Shown: in pieces, positions 1-13,100 of the stretch | Layout: each line of letters begins with the position of its first letter | Position numbering within the stretch: the stretch's first letter is position 1 | The notes under the pieces: generated by a model | Seen by the model: only the letters and a program-made list of their open reading frames with translations | Databases searched by the model: none | Told to the model about the DNA's origin: nothing | NCBI GenBank assembly: GCA_018857735.1 | Contig: JABMCL010001309.1 | Coordinates: 117,501-181,500, forward strand | DNA: 64,000 nucleotides | Reading direction: 5' to 3' | From: Alviniconcha marisindica | Lineage: Eukaryota > Mollusca > Gastropoda > Provannidae | Made by a program: the position numbers and the translations under genes

Positions 1-723
1 ATTCTGATTACAAAATATTAGGCATGCCAGTGGGAAAAATGGATTTTAAAATTAATTAAAGGCAGGAGGGTCTGCATTGGATTTCTAAACTAATTAAATG
101 CAGGAGGGTCTGCATTTCTGTTTTATTTCTGTTTGGTTTGTTGATCAAAGAGTCATACAAAACTGATAACATTATAAGCAATTATAATAAACAAGGGCAG
201 CTGAATGTAGCGTTAATGGCTTTTATGTCAATTTTGCTAGTTGAGCAAGATTTCTAAATTTGGTTGGGCATAGGCGACAATTCATCAACCCTTGGTTGCT
301 TGGTTACAGGATCAGCCCCATGCTTTACGAAAGAAATCAGAATTTAAGAAGGCATAGAGAAGTACAGTGGTGCTTGGATAAAATATTGAAATGATATATT
401 GTAACGTACTTCTGGTTGCGCCTTGATCATCATGGTAATTTATCCCTGTCAGTATCGGTGACTTGGTCTGGACATACCCATGTTTGCCTCAGGACTGTTG
501 GATAATATTGTGTGTAGCTGCAGGTGTTTTGGGGTAAATTATCAGAGTGACCGAATGCGATACAGGTTTGATGATGGTGTCACTTTGTACGACTAGCTGT
601 CTGTCTTTGACTTACACATTACATTCACATTATGTGCCTTTCTACCATGGTACTTCACTGTTTGAGTGAATGTTGACTGTTGGGGTAACGCTTTTCAGAC
701 TTGGGGCTTAATTTATTTTCCAG
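1..723 (+). other. Intron sequence upstream of the first COPG exon in the window
   Basis: AT-rich sequence with no exon I can recognise. The first ~30 residues of gamma-COP are not encoded here, so their exon or exons lie left of the window. The segment ends in a normal 3-prime splice site (TTTTCCAG) at 723. Confidence 0.7.
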
Positions 724-804
724 GCCAGAACCTTCAATGACACTCCAATTAACCCGCGGAAATGTGGCCACATCCTTACAAAGCTGTTGTACATCATCAA
801 CCAG
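724..804 (+). CDS. COPG1: COPG exon, residues 1-27 of the visible protein
   Basis: 27 codons, phase 0, acceptor TTTTCCAG, donor GTCTGT. It encodes the conserved N-terminal trunk motif [17 protein letters not shown]. Confidence 0.95.
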
Positions 805-1100
805 GTCTGTTAAGACTCATTTCTTGGTGGTAATAGTGTGCTGTGTATATTTGATTGAGTTATTCGTATGATATCAGGTGGGTCAAAACTAAAACCAGAA
901 TCGTTTGTGGTTTTCTTGGTCTTTGTAAATTGTGTGTGTGTATGTGTTATACATACACATAATATTATGTAGGATATATATACATGTCCGTGCACATAAT
1001 ATTATACACACAATGTACACATGGATGTATCATTGTATGTCTACAGACAAATAATGCACACATGCATGCGCTCAGACACATACAGTATACACACTATCAG

Positions 1101-1169
<69 letters not shown>

Positions 1170-4100
1170 CCCCCCCCCCCCCCACCAGGTCCCCCATCTC
1201 CATCTCTTCCCCCACCTCATGCTTTGAGTTTGAAAAAGGTTGGTGTCATAAAACTGAGCATTATTATTTTCCATAATTTTCAGGGTGAATCTATTGGACC
1301 CAACGAGGCCACAGAAGCATTCTTTGCCATGACGAAGCTGTTCCAGTCAAAAGATGTAAGACTAAGAGTAATCAACTGCTTATTTCACTTCACTGGGTAA
1401 TGTCCCTTGCATTACACTTTACAGGATATGTGCATGTGTGATTCATTGCACAATAAGATGTGTAGACATCCTGCTTTCCCATGTTAATTATCAGCCCATC
1501 AATTGTTGTTTTTCTGTGTTCCAGACCAGTTGGTCATCCCCCTGTTTGTCCATTTATCCATGGCAAAATATTTGATGTTGATATTGTCTTGGAAGGTGTA
1601 AATGTCAGTGAACATTATTCTACTTTGGCTGATGGTAGTAATACTAATAGTGAATTTTACCTGTTCATACCGCACTGCTTTCCATAAAGGCATAACAGTG
1701 TCACTTGAAGAGTGTTTTGAAAAAATTGTCTTCTGTAAACTGTGGTAGCCGTTAGTTGTTATTGTAACACTAACAAAATATGTATGCACACATTACCCCA
1801 GCAAGGGAATCTATACTGCCAGAGGTGTGAAACTGGGCCTTGACGGTCTGCAAAATGCTACAGTTGTGAGGTGGTAAAGAGGATTTTTGCCTTTTACAAT
1901 GAGATTTCAGGCTGTTCGGTGCTGTGCAATTTTTCATGCCTGGTTCCTTTCTTTGTGGTGCAGCCCATTTTGCTTTTATTGCCACAGTCGTGGTGTGGTA
2001 CCAGAGGATTGTAGCTTTTACAAGGAGAGTGCAGACTGTTTCACGCTGTCCTCTTTTTGATGTCTGGTTCTTCTGTTTGTGGTGCAGCCCATTTTGCGCC
2101 GCCTGGTGTACATGGGCATCAAGGACATGTCCAAGATCGCCAATGACGTCATCATCGTCACCAGCAGGTCAGTTGACTGCATGCACTTTGAGGTAGAGGA
2201 CAAGTGCAGATTGCATGCACTTTGAGGTAGAGGACAAGTGCAGATTGCATGCACTTTCAGGTAAAGGACAAGTGCAGATTGCATACACTTTGAGGCAGAG
2301 GACAAGTGCAGATTGCATGCACTTTCAGGTAAAGGACAAGTGCAGATTGCATGCACTTTGAGGTAGAAGACGAGTGCAGATTGCATGCACTTTGAGGTAG
2401 AGGACAAGTGCGGATTGCATGCACTTTCAGGTGGAGGACAAATACAGGTTACTTTCGGCACTTCAGTGATCCAGTGCAGTTTGTCCCAGAGACTATTACC
2501 CTGTGCTGTTGGCAGGCTGTTAGGACTAGGTTACTGCTACTGTAGTTTCTGGACTACAAGGCACTCTGGATATACAGCAACCCCTGCGCCCGCCACCCCC
2601 CAAAAAACAAACCTTATTTTAGAGCAAATCAGTTTTGTTTGTCATGTAGGAGAAAAAAATTATGATAAAAATTATGTTGTGTCATGTAGGAAGAGAGAGA
2701 AAAAGTATGATAAAAATTATGTTGTGTCGTGTAGGAAGAGAGAAAAAATATGATAAAAATTATGTTGTCGTGTAGGAAGAGAGAAAGAAAGTATAATAAA
2801 AATTATGTTGTGTCATGTAGGAAGAGAGAGAAAAGGTATGATAAAAATTATGTTGTGTCATGTAGGAAGAGAGGGAAAAAGTATGATAAAAATTATGTTG
2901 TGTCATGTAGGAAGAAAGAGAAAAAGTATGATAAAAATTACGTTGTGTCGTATAAGAAGAGAAGAGAAAAAGTGTGATAAAAATTATGTTGTGTCATGTA
3001 GGAAGAGAGAGAAAAAGTATGATAAAAATTATGTTGGGTAAAGATCTGTGATCTTCTTGTATAATTATATTTATATGATTTTCTCTTGCAGCCTGATGAA
3101 GGACATGACAGGAAAGGAGGACCAGTTCAGAGGACCCGCCATCAGGGCCCTTTGCTCCATCACTGATGTAAGTGGATGAAGTCTGAAGCATTTCTGCTGT
3201 ACCACCAGGATTTCTATTTTATTTGTTAAGACGGCTAAAGAAGTCACGCTCCCTTCCCCCCTCTCCTCCACAAGCTCACACACATACATGTGCACACATG
3301 TGCATGTATACATGGATGCATGCGTACACATATGTACACATGCACACGCATACACATATATGCTTGCCATTTGAATGCACAAACCAGTGCACAGACCCAA
3401 AATGGGTCAGATGAGGCTGTGTTGGTGTGGTTACTCATCAGAATACAAGCTGCTGTACATTTTGTGCCACTTTTACTCGGCACACTATCAGATTCAGAAT
3501 AGCAGGCACCCACAAACAACCCTTCCCCTGCCCAAGACACACACACATTTCCCAGTGTGATTACAAAATGAATGATGAATCAAAACATGTAGTGACAGTA
3601 GTTGTTGCTCTTGATTGTGAGGAAACAAAGCACAGACCTTGTTATTGTGACATTGGATATGATTGGTTGCCTGTTGTTGTGACACTGGATGCGATTGGTT
3701 GCCAGTTGTGACACTATGTGATTGGTTGCCTGCAGTGTTGTGACACTGGATGGGATTGGTTGCCTGCTGTTGTGACACTGGATGGGATTGGTTGCCTGCT
3801 GTTGTGACACTGGATGTGATTGGTTGCCTGTTGTTGTAACACTGAATGTGATTGGTTGCCTGTTGTTGTGACACTGGATGCGATTGGTTGCCTGTTACAG
3901 ACCAGCATGCTGCAGAGTATCGAGCGCTACATGAAGCAGGCCATTGTGGACAAGGTTCCTGGTGTCTCGAGTGCAGCGCTTGTCTCCTCACTGGTCAGTG
4001 CTTCATTTTGTCCCAGTGCTGTTGCCTCGTGCATGAAGTTGAAGGAAGTTTGAAATATGAGCATGTAATCTCTTCATCAATAAGTAAAGGTGTATCTTGA

Positions 4101-7100
4101 ACTAAAACATTTTCAGAGCTTTTAAAAACTTTTTTTTTTTTACTGGAGTATCTTAAACTGAAACATTTTCAGAGCTTTTAAAAACTTTTTTTTAAAACTG
4201 GAATACGAAGTGTACGTTTCTCAGGCTCATTTCATTAAGGGCGCCCTGAGACCCCACTGTTATTATTGTTATTTTACCTGTGTACCAATCTTGAATAATT
4301 CTCTGCTGTGTGCATATCCGCCTGTACCCCCTGCCCCCCCATCCCCACTGCCTACCCCCCCACCCCTGCACACAACCTTTGGGAAAATCGAACAAATGAA
4401 CACAACAAACTAACAGATATTTACAAAGCAGTCAGTTGGCCAACTGCCAACCGTCCCACTGACTGACCAGCTGTCCATAGTTCTATAGTCCATTGTTCTG
4501 TTAGTGAGTGAAAAGTCTAGATCCTGAAACAGACAGCCTGATGTGTCGTATGCTGCAAAGAAGTGAGAGTAGCTCAAAACGGAAAGTGCTGTTGACAAAA
4601 GGGAGCTGGCTTGAAAGTTTACGCTGCGCCTGATTGCCTTTCAGCACCTGAGCAAGAGCAGCCTGGACGTGACCAAGCGCTGGGTCAACGAAGCGCAGGA
4701 GGCCGTCAACAGCGACAACATCATGGTGCAGGTATGTGAACTTCGTCGCGGGATCGTTTTTTTATTTTGTAATTATAATTATTTAAGTATTTATCAAGCA
4801 CAAAATCTTGTCCATAGAGACTGTTCTAAGCACATACACGCACACACACAGGCACCCGCACGCACGAGCATACTGACATACAAAACCTGAATTATACACA
4901 ACACACAACTTAAAACGGGCAGCAGACACTTCAGATGGATGAAGACGGCAGCATGAAACAAAACCTGGCAGGTCTATAGTTTTGGGGAAAAGAAATGTCT
5001 TAAGGTTTGACCGGAAGAAGTCCAGAGAGGGTTTCTGACAGATAGGAAGGGGAAGATTATTCTGTGTCAAGGGACTGAAGATACTATACTACAAGACACT
5101 GCATAATTTGTTTGATGTTGCCCTATCTCACTTTATATATCTATATAATATATATAGTAAAAAAAATTACACTGCATAATTTGTTGGATGTTGCCCTGTC
5201 TCACTTTATATAATGTGTTAATTTTTGTTTTGTTTTCTCAAAAAATGTGATGATAGTGATATGTGCGACTGTTTGCAGTACCACGCTCTGGGCATGCTGT
5301 ACCACATCCGCCGCAACGACAAGCTGGCCGTCACCAAGCTGGTCAGCAAGTTCTCCAAGCACACGCTCAAGTCTCCCTACGCCTACTGCCTCCTGGTGGG
5401 TGTGCCCCTGTTAGGGACCCGGTCTGGTGATCCTTCACTGCTGTGTCTTTTCATTATCGCTGGTCCGAGTGGCTGTTCTCAGCAAGTTCCAACATGTAGG
5501 TACTACTCTTGGGTGTGTGGTTGAGGTGACCTTGGCGTGTCTGAATATCCTTTAGATTCTTTTGCAGTTTTTGTTGATGCTCCTCATTGAGGCTTGTGAT
5601 GCTGATAAATAAAAGGTTTTAGATAATATCTGTCGTTGTATTTCATTCACAAAAAAAAGATGAGGTTATTAGTGTTGTTCATAGATTGGATACTCTCTGC
5701 ATAATACAGTATTTGGTTATTACTAAAATAACAAAATAACAAATTGTGTATGTGCAAAAGACCATGAATTCAGTTCAGTCTGAGTTTTACATAAAATAGT
5801 TTATTGCATTCATTGTGTGCTTATTACAAACAACAATGTTTATTTTATTATTATTTCAGATTCGCATTGCAACCAAGCTGATTGAAGAAGAAGATGCTGG
5901 GTAAGCAGTGTTCATGTATTTGCACCTAGCAAAAAAACAAAAACAAGTTTCTTTATTTCTCAGTTAATGCTTGACAAAGGGAGTCTGTGACGAGTGTGAA
6001 TATGATTGTGTTGAACTGTGGAGATTTACCCTTTCATACTAGTTTTTTTTTTTTACCTTGACCCTTTTCAAGGTCATAGGGTCAAACTGTATTTTGCACA
6101 GAGGTCATGCAGGTCAAGTGTGCAGTTCATTTACTTGTTACATGTGAACAAGGTCACTTGCGTTAAGGCAGCTGTCACTCTGAGGTTGATAGTGGGTTTG
6201 TTTGTTTTTAACTTACGTTTCAATTTGACCCTGATGTAACCAGCAAGGTTGACTGGGCCTTTAACTGAATATCAAAGTTACTGCACTTGGGAGATAACAT
6301 GTTTCTAGACATGACAGTGGCTGTAGTGTTGGCTTTTCTTGGGTGCTGTGTAGGCAAGATCTCAGTAACCTTCTGTTGAGCTGTACCCATTTCAACATTT
6401 AACATCAGTGAAGATTTTTTTATTGATTTTTTTAGATCCAGCAGTCCCATGTTTGACTTCATTGAGAGTTGCCTGCGCCACAAGAGTGAGATGGTGATCT
6501 ACGAGGCGGCCCAGGCCATTGTGCAGCTGAAGAACACCACGGCCAAAGACTTGGCGCCAGCAGTGTCAGTGCTGCAGCTGTTCTGCAGCTCGCCCAAGCC
6601 TACCCTGCGCTTTGCCGCCGTCAGGACTCTCAACAAGGTGGGCAGTGCTTCTTTAATAACAGTAATAATATACATTTATCCTGCGCTCATCAACACCCTG
6701 AGTGCTCATATGATACGATATTCAGTAGAGCACAACCCTACCAAACAGTTTACATAAAGTATTATATGGAAAAACAAACAAGCAAACACACATAAACCAC
6801 TGTGAATTTAAACATGTATGACTGATCTGTATGTGCATGTGTGTATGCACACACTCACACAGCCTTTGTCTTCTGTGGTTTTAACAAAGTTGGGGGGGGG
6901 GGGGGGTATAAGGCAATCATCATGTCCAGCTGTCAGTCTGTGCATCCATCTTTGTCCAGAGGATATTTTCTGAACTGCTCAACCTTTTTTGACAAAACAT
7001 GGTGTGGTGGTGCATTGTTGTGGGCTGGAGTGTTATGCAGGAAAAAAATGGGTTGTTTTTAAGGTCACAGTGAGGGCTTATGTGACCAAACTTCTTTTTA

Positions 7101-10100
7101 CTAAAAAGAATAGCTTCTGAACTAGTGATTCATTTGGAGTCAAACTTCATGTGATCGTAGATCATCATAAGCCAGAGTGTCCAGTAAACATACAGAATTG
7201 ATGCGTTCAAGGTCAAGGTGACAGCGAATGTTCAAAATGTTAGTTATTTTTCTGGATGACATCTTCTGAACCGCTCAACCTTTTGTGATCAAGCTTGTTT
7301 GTTTAGAAGATAGGAGGGAAAAATCCTTTGGCCACCAGAAGCCACCTGATACGTTACGGTGGCAGTGTTGATATCCTGCTGCATTTCTGCTGCTGTCTGC
7401 TGCTTAATGTGTGACTGTTAGTGTTGTGTTTGTTAAAATCAGCTGTGTAAAGCAAGTAAAGAAGGTTGTGCTATTTGGTTAATGATCTTCCATTTGAAAC
7501 TGTGTCAGTCATAACGTCGGCTTTACCTTGTCTGTCTTAATGCCGTGTTTTCTGTTGTGTTCGTCCAGAGGTGTGACAGTATGCAGTTGACAGGATGTTT
7601 AAAATCAGTCTAATATCACTTAGGTAGTTAGTAATTGAATTTTGATGTCCTGTGAACTGCACAGGGTCACTTATGTGAAGAGAATATGAAAAACAAGAAG
7701 GAAGAAGAAGAAGGCTGTTAAACTCTAATAAGTAAACATGGTGCTTGACATCCACAGAAACCATAAGGCTTATTAGGGATGGGGAGAAGGGGGTATGAAG
7801 GTGGGGGAAGAGGGAGATTATATACCTGTCAGTACACTGTCACCACCAGAATAATTCCTGCATTAAGATGGGCAGCAATAAGAGCCATTTTAATGTTTCA
7901 GTAGGAAGTGATGGACAGTCACAAGACAGTGTCCACAAACCACAACCTCTTTGAAGAGAAAGGAGAGCTGAAGCAGTATCGAACTGAGGTCCTTCTGCTT
8001 ACCAGCCTAACGCCTTACCGCTAGGCCAAACCGGCTCACAAAACTCTAGTTACCAGCCAACTAGCTTTCATGGGTTCTGTTGTAGCTGGCTTCTGTCATG
8101 TCATGTAATATCTGCTTTGACCTGTTCCGTCTTTTGCCCAGGTGGCCATGAAGCACCCAGCGGCTGTGACGGCCTGCAACCTTGACCTTGAAAACCTCAT
8201 CACAGACGTAAATCGCAGCATCGCCACGCTGGCCATCACAACCCTGCTGAAGACTGGCAGTGAGACTTCGGTCGATCGCCTGATGAAGCAGATCTCCACC
8301 TTCATGTCGGAGATCTCCGACGAGTTCAAGATTGTCGTCGTGCAGGCTATCAGGTCAGCGAGTCTCCAGCGTTTTCATGCAGTTGTTGTGGCTAGGGGTT
8401 TGTTGGGGGAAGGCAGCGAAAAGTTAATCGACTTCTTTCAGTTCAGTCGGAACTCAGGAGCTGCGCGAAAGTTGAGGTGGCCGTCCTGGGCTCCCCATGC
8501 CTAATGGTCCTTACAGTCTCTGTGTCGACATAAAGCAACACTGAACTTGAACTTCAGTTCAGAGCTAAGCAGTCGCATTTAGGATATTCAGGTTCACGTA
8601 TTTCATTGCACGGGTTGATAACAGGAGGGCTGGATGGAAACACAAGCATCTGGCCCACTATGCCCAGAATCACTTACAACAGTAAAGTGTTTATTCCGAC
8701 TTACATAGATATAATGATGGCCCCACCCGACTCGAAGTCTGACAGATACCTCGATTCTTTTTCAGTGACCCCCCCCCCCCCCCCCACCTCACTTTCCCCT
8801 TCAACATTATAATCTTCAGACGAATTGTTCAACATGTGGCTTTGTTACATTGTGTTCTTCACCGTACCTTGGTAGTAAGACTCTGAACAGGTCACTTGTT
8901 ACATACAGTTGAATATGTCCAAGGATGTAACAGATGACTCAGATGGTAAAAGATTCAGTTTGCTTTGATGGTCATTCCTGAGGTAACCCTGTGCGGTTGA
9001 CTGGACGTTAAAATCCAGTTACTAACTTGATGACCCTGAGGTGACCCTGTGTGGTTGACAGGATGTTAAATTCCAGTTACTAACTTGACCCTGAGTTGAC
9101 CGTGTGCGGTTGACAGGACGTTAAATTCCAGTTACTAACTTGATGACCTTGAGGTGACCCTGTGCAGTTGACAGGACGTTAAAATCAGATTACTGACTTG
9201 ATACCCCTTCCTGAGGTAACCCTGTGCGGTTGACAGGATGTTAAAATCCAGTTACTAACTTGATGGCCCTGGACCCTGATACATAGCAAAAGGGGGAAGG
9301 AAATTACGCATTCCTTTTCTCTCAAATGCAAAAGAATCATTAGTTTAGTTTGGAACTAGTTTGATTTTTTCTCCAACAAATGTTTACCATTATGTTCTGT
9401 CTGTCTGTGGTTTCAGGTCGCTGTGTGCCAAGTTTCCCAGGAAACACAGCGTGCTGATGAACTTCCTGGCCTCCATGCTCAGAGATGAGGTGAGGGGGCA
9501 GCGCTAGCTCCAGCTTTCTTGTGGAGAAAGTGAAAGCTGCATGCTTTTTACTGCTCACTGGATGATGTGAGATGTTGTGAAACCACTCTGTACAGTGAAA
9601 CGTTTCAAAGAAAGGTGCACGGCCGCGTGGAAAATTGCAGTGAAAAGGCTGAGGAGTGAGAAGTTAGATGCTGAAATTGGGGCTGAGATTGTATGTGTGT
9701 GTGTGTGTGTGTATCCCCTTTGCTGTGAACAGACATAAAGTAAAGAGTTGATTGATTGTCCGAGAGCAAGCACAGAAGCTTGAAACACTTGAAATTTCAT
9801 GAGAGGAAAAGTGGGGATTGAGGGGGCTTGACTCTGTACGTGCCAGTCACTTCACAGCAGGGGTTCATGCATGGGTGAGTCTGGAATCACAGCAGGGGTT
9901 CATGCATGGGTGAGTCTGGAATCACAGCAGGGGTTCATGCATGGGCGAGACTGGAATCTCACTGACAGATCCTGCTGCGGCAGAGTGTTGGTGACACTAA
10001 TAATAATAGTCAGTAGAATGGTGGAATTACGAGTGAAGTAGTGCAGTCAGCTTGTGTGTGTTGTACAGGGAGTGGGATGGTTGACTGCTGCAACTACGGG

Positions 10101-13100
10101 TGATGTTGTTTCAGTTAATGAGAACACGTTAGTGCAAGTTGCACAGAGAAGGTTTGAGTGCAAGGAGGGGATTGTTGTGTTGACTGGTGGCTTGTTGTTT
10201 TATTAAACGACTACGTGCCTCTGTCTTGCCCAGGGAGGGTTCGAGTACAAGAAGGAGATTGCGAACAGGTGTCTGGTTGTTTTATTAAATGACAACCTGT
10301 CTGTGTATTGTCCAGGGAGGGTTTGAGTACAAGAATGAGAGTGAGGACTGTTGTCTTGTGACAACCTGTCTGTGTATTGTCCAGGGAGGGTCTGAGTACT
10401 AGAAGGAGAGTGAGGACTGTTGTCTTGTTGTTTTATTAAATGGCACCCTGTCTCTGTCTTGCCCAGGGAGGGTTCGAGTACAAGAAGGAGATTGTGGACT
10501 GCATCATCGCCACCATTGAAGAGAACCCAGAAGCCAAGGAAGCAGGCGAGTCTGAAGTCATCCTTTGAGTTTGAAATCATCCTTACTCATTATTTAACTC
10601 TGCAGCTTTTGTGATTTTGTAGACCATATTTATAGGCTTGTGATTCTAGAAAAAGGGGTTGGTGTTGTGGTATGTACATAATGCTTTAGAAAAATGTGTT
10701 GGTTGGGTATTGTGGTGGGTACCCAGTGTCCCGGAGAAGGTGAGTCTGAAGTCATCCTTAGCCGTCCTTACTCAGCAGCTTTTGTGATTTTGTGAACAGT
10801 ATAGGCTTGCGATTCTCCCAGGTATCTACAGAATGCCTTAGAAAAATGTGTTGGTTGGGTATTGTGGTGGGTACCCAGTGTCCCAGGGAAAGGTGTTGAT
10901 GGGGTCTGGTAGGTACCCAGTGTCCCAGGGAAAGGTGTTGATGGGGTCTGGTAGGTACCCAGTGTCCCAGGGAAAGGTGTTGATGGGGTCTGGTAGGTAC
11001 CCAGTGTCCCAGAACAAGGTTGGAGGTTGTCGGTGCAGTGTCACAGAAGAAGAAGGTGTTGATGGGGTGTTGTGGGAGGTACCCAGTGTCTCAGAACAAA
11101 GTATTGGCTGGGTGTTGTCGATACACAGTGTCCCAGAACAAGGTGTTGACTGGGTGTTGTAGGTACCCAGCATCCCAGAACAAGGTGTTGACTGGGTGGT
11201 GTGGTAGGTACCCAGTGTTCCAGGACAAGGTGTTGGTGTTGTGGTAGGTACCCAGTGCCCCAGAACAAGGTGTTGTGGTAGGTACCCAGTCCCAGACAAG
11301 GTGTTGACCTGGAAAGGTGTGGTAGGTACCCAGTGCCCAGGACAAGGTGTTGTGGTAGGTACCCAGTGCCCCAGAAAGGTGTTGTGGTAGGTACCCAGTG
11401 CCCCAGAACAAGGTGTTGTGGTAGGTACCCAGTGCCCCAGAACAAGGTGTTGTGGTAGGTACCCAGTGCCCCAGAACAAGGTGTTGTGGTAGGTACCCAG
11501 TGCCCCAGAACAAGATGTTGTGGTGAGGTATCCAGTGCCCCAGAACAAGGTGGTGTGGTAGGTACCCAGTGCCCCAGAACAAGGTGTTGTGGTAGGTACC
11601 CAGTGCCCCAGAACAAGGTGTGGTAGGTACCCAGTGCCCCAGAACAAGGTGTTGTGGTAGGTACCCAGTGCCCCAGAACAAGGTGTTGTGGTAGGTACCC
11701 AGTGCCCCAGGACACAGTGTTGTGGTAGGTACCCAGTGCCCCAGAACAAGGTGTGGTGGTAGGTACCCAGTGCCCCAGGACAAGGTGTTGTGGTAGGTAC
11801 CCAGTGCCCCAAGACAAGGTGTTTATGTTGTGGTAGGTACCGAGTGCCCCAGAACCAGGTGTCGACTGGGTGTTGTGGTAGGTACCCAGTGCCCCAGGAC
11901 AAGGTGTTGGTGTTGTGGTAGGTAACTCAGTGTCCCAGAACAGGGTGTTGACATTGTGTTGTCTTTGACTGCGTCCCAGGCCTTGCTCACCTGTGCGAGT
12001 TCATCGAGGACTGCGAGCACACCGTGCTGGCCACCAAGATCCTGCACCTGCTGGGCAGGGAGGGGCCCCGCACCCCCACCCCCTCCAAGTACATCCGCTT
12101 CATCTACAACCGCGTCATCCTGGAGAATGCTGCCGTCAGAGCCGGTGAGTTATCGGCGGCAGCTGTTGCCGATGCTTATTTGATAATAATAATGAAAGTG
12201 TTTATAAAGCGCAAAAGCTTGTCCGCAGAGACTATTCTAAGCGCAGCGTTTACTAAACAGGAGTACAAGGGTTTGAATGTTCTCTTACGCCTGTCATGGC
12301 GGGTGTTGTTGATGTGTATTTCTGCAGCGTTTACTGAGCGCGAGTGCAAGGGTTTGATTGTTCTCTTAATGCTGTACATTTCTGTCAGCTCTGTTGTTTG
12401 GTACTGTGCGCTTCAGGCTCCGTTTAGGTGCAGGCGCTCTATAAATATTCTTTTGCAGTACACAGACATTGTTGGCAAGGTGATTACGTTTATTGTCAAA
12501 TACTATGCTGAAGGTTCTGTTTGTTAAAATGTATGTAAGTGTGGTTTTTGTCAAGTTCTTTGAACAACGCAATGAGTTTAACTCGTGTTAGAGAATGTCG
12601 CTTTACAAGAACAAACTATTTATTATCATTATTATTACATTAGAAGAATACAGGAGAAGTCTAAACAAATTGGGTTATGTACAAAACATGCTGATTGATC
12701 TGTGCTATTGTGAAAAGTGAGGTCAGTGTTAGGGACTTTGGTTTGTAGCTTAATCTGCTGCGGTAAAGTTGCAAGTGCATGCCTGTGAGTGATGCGACAT
12801 TAGACTTAAGTCTGAGAGTCCCCAAGCGTACAACAAGAAATAATGTGTTTAGTTATGGTGTGTGTCTGCAGCTGCTGTGAGTGCCATTGCCAAATTTGGC
12901 GCCCACTGCGAGGAGCTGTTGCAGAGTTGCATTGTGCTACTGGAACGGTAACTGAAACTTTTTGTCTGTGCCCCCCCTCTTACATTCGTCTCACCTGTAT
13001 CTAATTGACTAAGGTCCCAGGTTCCATGGACTGGCGTATGTGCATAGTTGGATTAGATCATGACCACAGCTTTACCTGTTGGTTATGAAGAGATTTGTTT

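Noticed and set aside
2178..3040. Regularly spaced repeats considered as a CRISPR-like array
   Set aside because: Units are directly adjacent with no unique spacers, and the genome is eukaryotic.
3494..3991. A 165-codon minus-strand frame opposite a COPG exon
   Set aside because: Built from the ~32-bp repeat; the plus-strand exon at 3901 is conserved gamma-COP.
10838..11902. A 354-codon minus-strand open frame and overlapping frames of 258 and 230 codons
   Set aside because: They are translations of the 34-bp minisatellite inside a COPG intron. The same peptide motif appears in all three frames, as expected of a repeat with indels.
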